Shown in pieces: positions 60,818 through 64,000 of a DNA stretch of 64,000 nt (positions are counted from its first letter, which is position 1; every line of letters begins with the position of its first letter). A program made the translations under genes and the position numbers. The notes below the pieces were generated by a model. The model had not been told where the DNA came from. It did not search any database and saw only the letters and a list, made by a program, of their open reading frames with translations. Source of the stretch: Nocardioides marmorisolisilvae (GTDB lineage: Bacteria; Actinomycetota; Actinomycetes; Propionibacteriales; Nocardioidaceae); NCBI RefSeq assembly GCF_003725775.1, contig NZ_RJSG01000002.1:62001-126000 (forward strand). The letters are read 5' to 3'.

Positions 60818-61629
60818 CCACCGAGCATCACCTCGCCATCGAACGGGTCTCGCTCTCGTACGGCGACCTGCCGGTCGTGACCGCGCTCGACGTGGCGCTG
60901 CCGCCCGGGAAGATCACTGTCGTCGTGGGTGCCAACGCCTGCGGCAAGTCCACGGTGCTGCGCGCGATGTCGCGGTTGCTGCGCCCCAGCGAGGGCCGGA
61001 TCGTCCTCGACGGTCGTGACATCCACCGGCTGCCGACCCGCGAGGTCGCCCGGACGCTCGGGCTGCTGCCGCAGTCGCCGGTCGCGCCCGAGGGCATCGT
61101 CGTCGCGGACCTGGTCGCGCGCGGTCGGCACCCGCACCAGAAGATGCTGGCCCGCTGGTCGAACGCGGACGACCGCGCCGTTGCCGAGGCGCTGGCCGCG
61201 ACCGGCGTCGAGGACCTGGCCGACCGGTCGGTCGATGAGCTGTCCGGCGGTCAGCGCCAGCGGGTCTGGATCGCGATGGCGCTGGCGCAGCAGACCGACA
61301 TCCTGCTGCTCGACGAGCCCACCACGTTCCTCGACGTCACCCACCAGGTCGAGGTGCTCGACCTGCTCACCGACCTGAACAGGAAGAGAGGCACGACCAT
61401 CGCCATGGTGCTGCACGACCTCAACCTCGCCGCCCGGTACGCCGACCACCTGATCGCCCTGCGCGGAGGTGCCGTGGTCGCGGCCGGTCCGCCGGCCGCC
61501 GTCGTCACCGAGCAGCTGGTGAGAGCAGTGTTCGCGCTTGAGTCGCTGGTGATCACCGACCCGGTCTCCGGGACGCCTCTCGTGGTGCCGCAAGGTCGCC
61601 ACCACGCACTGACGGAGGTGATGGTCTGA
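60814..61629 (+). CDS. Iron-siderophore ABC transporter, ATP-binding protein
   Basis: 271 residues. Walker A VVVGANACGKSTVLRAMSRLL (about 36-56), signature VDELSGGQRQRVWIAMALAQQ (about 138-158), Walker B ILLLDEPTTFLDVTHQ, and the switch His in VLHDLNLAARYADH. It energises the permease pair. AGGAGG precedes GTG; it overlaps permease 2 by four bases. Confidence 0.95.
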   Translation: MTTEHHLAIERVSLSYGDLPVVTALDVALPPGKITVVVGANACGKSTVLRAMSRLLRPSEGRIVLDGRDIHRLPTREVARTLGLLPQSPVAPEGIVVADLVARGRHPHQKMLARWSNADDRAVAEALAATGVEDLADRSVDELSGGQRQRVWIAMALAQQTDILLLDEPTTFLDVTHQVEVLDLLTDLNRKRGTTIAMVLHDLNLAARYADHLIALRGGAVVAAGPPAAVVTEQLVRAVFALESLVITDPVSGTPLVVPQGRHHALTEVMV

Positions 61630-62507
61630 TGCTGCTCGCCCGTCTGCGCGTCGCGGCCGTCTCGCGCCCCTCGCCGTCCTATGCCCGGATCGAGCTGGCC
61701 GGGGGAGACCTGGCCGAGTTCGGGGTCGAAGGCCCGTTCTACGACCAGCGGATCAAGCTGCTCTTCCCCGGCTCGGACGGACTTCCCGAGCTCAGCCAGG
61801 ACAGCTGGTGGTCCGACTTCGCCGCCCTTCCCGAGGAGACACGCGGCTCGGTGCGCACGTACACCGTCGCGGACACCTTCGGTGCCGGCCTCGACGCCCG
61901 GCTCCAGGTCGACTTCGTGATCCACCCCGGCGCGCACGGCCCCGGCTCCGACTGGGCGCTCGGCGCCAGCGAGGGCGACGAGCTGCTCGCGGTGCTGCCC
62001 CGCAAGGGTGCGGCGTACGGCGGCATCGAGTTCGCTCCGGGCGGGGCGAAGCGGGTGCTGCTGGTCGGCGACGAGACCGCACTGCCGGCGATCACCCAGA
62101 TCCTGCGGGCCTTCCCCGACGGAACCGACGGCACGGTCTTCCTCGAGGTCCCGCTGGCCGGCGACATCGTTCCGCTGCCCGAGGTCGCGGGGGTAATGGT
62201 GCACTGGCTGCCCCGCGACGGTCGGCCGGTCGGTGACCTGGCGGTGGCCGCGGTCGGTGAGCACCTGGGCTTCGCAGCCGTCGAGGGTGAGGTCGAGATC
62301 GACCCGGACCTGTGGGAGACGCCGGTGCACTCGTCCTCGGGCGAACCGCTGGAGTCAGCCGCGGTCGACGACCGCTACGCCTGGATCGCGGGGGAGTCGA
62401 GCATGGTCACCAGGCTGCGCCGCCACCTGGTCGGGGAGCTCGGGATGCCGCGGGCGCAGGTCGCGTTCATGGGTTACTGGCGCGAAGGTGTCGCCATGCG
62501 CGGCTGA
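61629..62507 (+). CDS. Siderophore-interacting protein (ferric reductase, ViuB-like)
   Basis: 292 residues of the FAD-binding SIP family. RGSVRTYTVADTFGAGLDARLQVDFVIHPGAHGPGSDWALGASEGDELLAVLPRKG (about 75-130) has the RxYT flavin motif and the SIP GPxSxWA segment; LLVGDETALPAITQILRAFP (about 140-159) is the NAD(P) domain; the C-terminal Trp-containing MGYWREG is typical. It releases iron from imported siderophores by reduction. Coupled to the ATPase gene (ATGA). Confidence 0.92.
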   Translation: MLLARLRVAAVSRPSPSYARIELAGGDLAEFGVEGPFYDQRIKLLFPGSDGLPELSQDSWWSDFAALPEETRGSVRTYTVADTFGAGLDARLQVDFVIHPGAHGPGSDWALGASEGDELLAVLPRKGAAYGGIEFAPGGAKRVLLVGDETALPAITQILRAFPDGTDGTVFLEVPLAGDIVPLPEVAGVMVHWLPRDGRPVGDLAVAAVGEHLGFAAVEGEVEIDPDLWETPVHSSSGEPLESAAVDDRYAWIAGESSMVTRLRRHLVGELGMPRAQVAFMGYWREGVAMRG

Positions 62508-62594
62508 TCGTCGCTTCGCTCCTCAACGCTTCTCGCTCCGCCGGCACACGAGCAAGCTCGGTGCGGCTCCGCTCGCGCGCGTAGCCTCACCTGC

Positions 62595-63551
62595 ATGGGT
62601 GAGGCCATCGAGCTCGAGGTGGACGACAAGGTCGTGCGCATCTCCAACCCGGACCGGGTCTACTTCCCGGCGCGCGGTGAGACCAAGCTCGACCTCGTCG
62701 AGTACTACCTGTCCGTCGGCGACGGCATCGTCAACGCGCTGCGCGAGCGGCCCTGCATGCTGCACCGTTTCCCGACCGGCGTCACCGGCGAGAAGGTGCA
62801 CCAGAAGCGGCTGCCCAAGGGTGCCCCGGACTGGATGGAGACGGTGCAGGTCTTCTTCCCGCGCTGGAAGCGCACCGCCGACGAGCTCTGCGTCACCGAG
62901 ATCGCACAGGTCGTCTGGGCCGTGCAGATGAGCACGGTCGAGTTCCATCCCTGGAACAGCCGCAAGGCCGACGTCGAGATCCCCGACGAGTGGCGCATCG
63001 ACCTCGACCCGGGCGACGACTGCGACTGGGCCACCGTGCAGCGCGTCGCGCACACCGCCCACGAGATCCTCGACGAGCTCGGCGCGGTCGGCTACCCGAA
63101 GACCAGCGGCGGCAAGGGCATGCACATCTACGTGCGGATCAAGCCGGACGGCGACCACAAGGTCGTACGCCGTGCCGCGCTCGCCTTCGCCCGCGAGGTC
63201 GAGCGGCGCAACGACCAGGTGACCACGACCTGGTGGCGCAAGGACCGCGACCCGACGGACCTCTTCGTCGACTACAACCAGAACGCCCGCGACCACACCA
63301 TCGCGGCGGCGTACTCGGTCCGCGGCAACGAGCTCGCCACCGTCAGCGCGCCGATCCGCTGGGACGAGGTCGACGACTGCGAGCCCAACGACTTCACCAT
63401 CGCCACCATGCCCGACCGGTACGCCGAGCTCGGCGACCTGCACCACGACATCGACGACCACGTCTTCGACATCGCGCCGCTGCTCGAGTGGGCCGACCGC
63501 GACGAGGCCGAGGGCAAGGAGACCCCGCCGGAACCCGACGACGCCGGGTGA
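62595..63551 (+). CDS. Stand-alone LigD-type polymerase/primase domain
   Basis: 318 residues of the archaeo-eukaryotic primase superfamily (LigD PolDom). EWRIDLDPGDDCDWATVQRVAHTAHEILDELGAVGYPKTSGGKGMHIYVRI (about 133-185) contains the catalytic Asp pair and the nucleotide-binding SGGKGMH; DPTDLFVDYNQNARDHTIAAAYSVRG carries the third acidic residue. In mycobacteria such separate domains fill ends during NHEJ or repair. No ligase or Ku gene is in the window. TAGCCT -10 (62582-62587), leaderless. Confidence 0.9.
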   Translation: MGEAIELEVDDKVVRISNPDRVYFPARGETKLDLVEYYLSVGDGIVNALRERPCMLHRFPTGVTGEKVHQKRLPKGAPDWMETVQVFFPRWKRTADELCVTEIAQVVWAVQMSTVEFHPWNSRKADVEIPDEWRIDLDPGDDCDWATVQRVAHTAHEILDELGAVGYPKTSGGKGMHIYVRIKPDGDHKVVRRAALAFAREVERRNDQVTTTWWRKDRDPTDLFVDYNQNARDHTIAAAYSVRGNELATVSAPIRWDEVDDCEPNDFTIATMPDRYAELGDLHHDIDDHVFDIAPLLEWADRDEAEGKETPPEPDDAG

Positions 63552-63572
63552 TCCGTCGGGCATGATCGGGGC

Positions 63573-63974
63573 ATGGAACGGACCTGGCCGCTGCGCCAGC
63601 AATACGCGTGGCTGGTCGTCGGCGCGGTCGGGTCGACCGTCTCGAGCTTCTCCGGTCCTCTGGAGGACGCCGTCGGATCGCCTGCCGCAGTCTGCATCTA
63701 CCTCGTCGGCGGGGTGCTGCTCGGCGGCCTTTGGTACGTCCTCAGTCCGCGCCCGCTGGGGGAGCGGGCCCGAGCGGTCGGGCGGATCGTGGCGATATAT
63801 CTGACGTTCTGGCTGCTTCTCCTGCTCGTATCGCTGCTGTGGGGCAGTGGTGGCGACGACTCCTGGAGCGTCGCAGGACCGGCGATCGCGGTGCTCCCCG
63901 GTCTCCCGCTCGGCCTCTGGCTTGCCGAGCGCCGGGCGACCCGAGCCGTGACCCGAACGCCCGTTTTGCGTTGA
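63573..63974 (+). CDS. Hypothetical membrane protein
   Basis: 133 residues with about three to four hydrophobic helices (YAWLVVGAVGSTVSSF, AAVCIYLVGGVLLGGLWYVL, GRIVAIYLTFWLLLLLVSLLW, VAGPAIAVLPGLPLGLWLAERR). No family recognised. A CATGAT -10 box (63561-63566) six bases before ATG gives a leaderless mRNA. The last 26 bases of the window hold no further gene that I can support. Confidence 0.6.
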   Translation: MERTWPLRQQYAWLVVGAVGSTVSSFSGPLEDAVGSPAAVCIYLVGGVLLGGLWYVLSPRPLGERARAVGRIVAIYLTFWLLLLLVSLLWGSGGDDSWSVAGPAIAVLPGLPLGLWLAERRATRAVTRTPVLR

Positions 63975-64000
63975 TCAGGTCATGAAGCTCTGGGGGCGCC

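Noticed and set aside
62508-62594. GC-rich spacer with short inverted motifs before the LigD-type gene
   Set aside because: Stems are short and not repeated elsewhere; no clear terminator or repeat family can be assigned.

Overview
High-GC actinobacterial chromosome, most like Nocardioides or a related member of Propionibacteriales. The evidence is the codon bias, many GTG starts, leaderless-type promoters, a SepX/GlpR homologue, RpfB, DtxR/IdeR-type iron boxes, a SARP-type regulator and deazaflavin/DUF3263 families. From memory, the backbone follows the Mycobacterium tuberculosis Rv0993-Rv1018 order (galU, moeA1, rimJ, Rv0996; pmt, rsmI; tatD, rpfB, ksgA, ispE; glmU, prs, rplY, pth). It is interrupted by blocks of secreted proteins, regulators and enzymes.

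Layout. 1-4050: UDP-glucose pyrophosphorylase tail, molybdenum-cofactor genes moeA(glp)-moaC-mog, rimJ-type acetyltransferase, sepX/glpR and tRNA-Ala(CGC). 4241-10890: a GH26-like secreted hydrolase, a degenerate histidine-kinase-like protein with an HTH domain, several secreted proteins, a thioesterase and an enoyl-CoA hydratase. 10887-18944: lipid and detoxification enzymes (quinone oxidoreductase, sulfotransferase, secretory lipase, acyl-CoA synthetase, deazaflavin oxidoreductase), two of them beside TetR regulators with clear palindromic operators. 18975-19827: iron-regulated small Cys-rich protein plus ferritin. 19824-28891: pmt, rsmI, tatD, rpfB, ksgA, ispE and an ABC-F protein. 28896-37622: regulator/effector pairs (HxlR, MarR, TetR), fatty-acid desaturase, thioesterase and panE. 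37637-37715: an atypical tRNA-Gln(UUG)-like gene. 37704-45727: homocysteine methyltransferase, cholesterol-oxidase-like enzyme, cupin, methyltransferase, HD/LuxR regulator and flavoprotein. 45805-50997: glmU-prs, a nuclease-like gene bracketed by two inverted hairpin elements, then rplY-pth. 51016-57585: cysQ and a SARP-type regulator with two matching candidate target promoters. 57591-62507: iron-siderophore uptake operon behind DtxR/IdeR boxes. 62595-63974: stand-alone LigD-type polymerase domain and a membrane protein.

The most interesting items are: the nuclease gene bracketed by an inverted pair of about 55-bp hairpin elements (48338-49453); the SARP regulon predicted from two GCTGCAA direct-repeat promoters of identical geometry; the atypical tRNA; the DtxR box before a Cys-rich peptide and ferritin; the interspersed repeat GGTTGAGCCTGTCGAAACC, which is read in frame inside two proteins; and a pervasive leaderless promoter pattern (nAnnnT placed 6-7 nt before the start codon). 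No CRISPR array, rRNA, transposase or prophage was seen.
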